Shown here: piece by piece, positions 50,183 to 50,192 of the stretch | Numbering within the stretch: the stretch's first letter is position 1 | How the letters are laid out: each line of letters begins with the position of its first letter | Source: Lachnospiraceae bacterium | GTDB lineage: Bacteria > Bacillota > Clostridia > Lachnospirales > Lachnospiraceae | Assembly: GCA_021202075.1 (NCBI GenBank) | Contig: JAJQDT010000105.1 | Location: forward strand, 4,694-54,885 | Direction of reading: 5' to 3' | Length of the DNA stretch: 50,192 nt | Notes under the pieces: model-generated | Seen by the model: the letters and a program-made list of their open reading frames with translations, nothing else | Told to the model about the DNA's origin: nothing | Database searches by the model: none | Position numbers and translations under genes: made by a program

Positions 50183-50192
50183 TAATGTAAAA

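Larger units (their letters stand above)
42308..50192. mobile_element. Integrative mobilizable element B (right end outside window)
   Basis: It starts at the second att copy and again has an integrase gene pointing to it, then an Xis-like gene, a MobQ relaxase, oriT, a broken DUF3847-type gene, an XRE regulator and a Septu-like pair. No third att copy is seen before the window ends. Confidence 0.75.

Overview
The window looks like a chromosomal segment of a gut-type Lachnospiraceae bacterium (Clostridium cluster XIVa, Firmicutes). The protein sequences (DnaE, PfkA, UvrC, HprK, ROK glucokinase, VanW, RidA) read as that family, there are clear AGGAGG-type ribosome binding sites, several TTG/GTG starts and sigma-A promoters, and the core is GC-rich while the islands are more AT-rich. 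This is inference from sequence recognition; no search was run.

Core region (1-28800). Housekeeping genes run on the + strand: acyl-ACP thioesterase, CvfB-like S1 protein, RidA, a small conserved protein, dnaE, pfkA, a SpoU/TrmH rRNA methylase, greA, uvrC, hprK, ROK glucokinase, a VanW-type secreted protein, a PurM-like protein, an Lrp/AsnC regulator coupled to an aminotransferase, trmL, an RsmF-like rRNA methylase and a 1690-aa secreted protein of about 13 fibronectin-III-like modules. Two foreign or decayed toxin-type loci interrupt it: an MNT/HEPN remnant between greA and uvrC, and an AT-rich PBECR-like nuclease gene between trmL and the RsmF-like gene. Several core proteins carry in-frame low-complexity inserts built of 33-39-bp tandem repeats.

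Island A (28830-42369). tRNA-Pro(CGG) has been used as an integration site. A 62-bp copy of the tRNA 3' part and its flank recurs at 42308-42369, bounding a 13.5-kb element with a tyrosine integrase, an Xis-like protein, a coiled-coil protein, three different P-loop proteins that end in PD-(D/E)XK-like domains, an amino-acid/sugar cargo (aminotransferase, D-serine ammonia-lyase, SDR enzyme) and several gene remnants.

Island B (42308 to beyond the right edge). A second element sits in tandem: an integrase broken by one in-frame amber codon, an Xis-like protein, a MobQ-type relaxase with a recognisable oriT, a DUF3847-type gene broken by a palindromic repeat, an XRE-type regulator and a Septu-like (PtuA ATPase + PtuB HNH nuclease) anti-phage pair. 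A 232-codon coiled-coil ORF with its own strong ribosome binding site lies wholly inside the relaxase gene in another frame.

A family of short palindromic repeats with AATCGC-n-GCGATT cores occurs in spacers and also inside genes: it destroys the DUF3847-type gene and appears to be translated as part of one ATPase.
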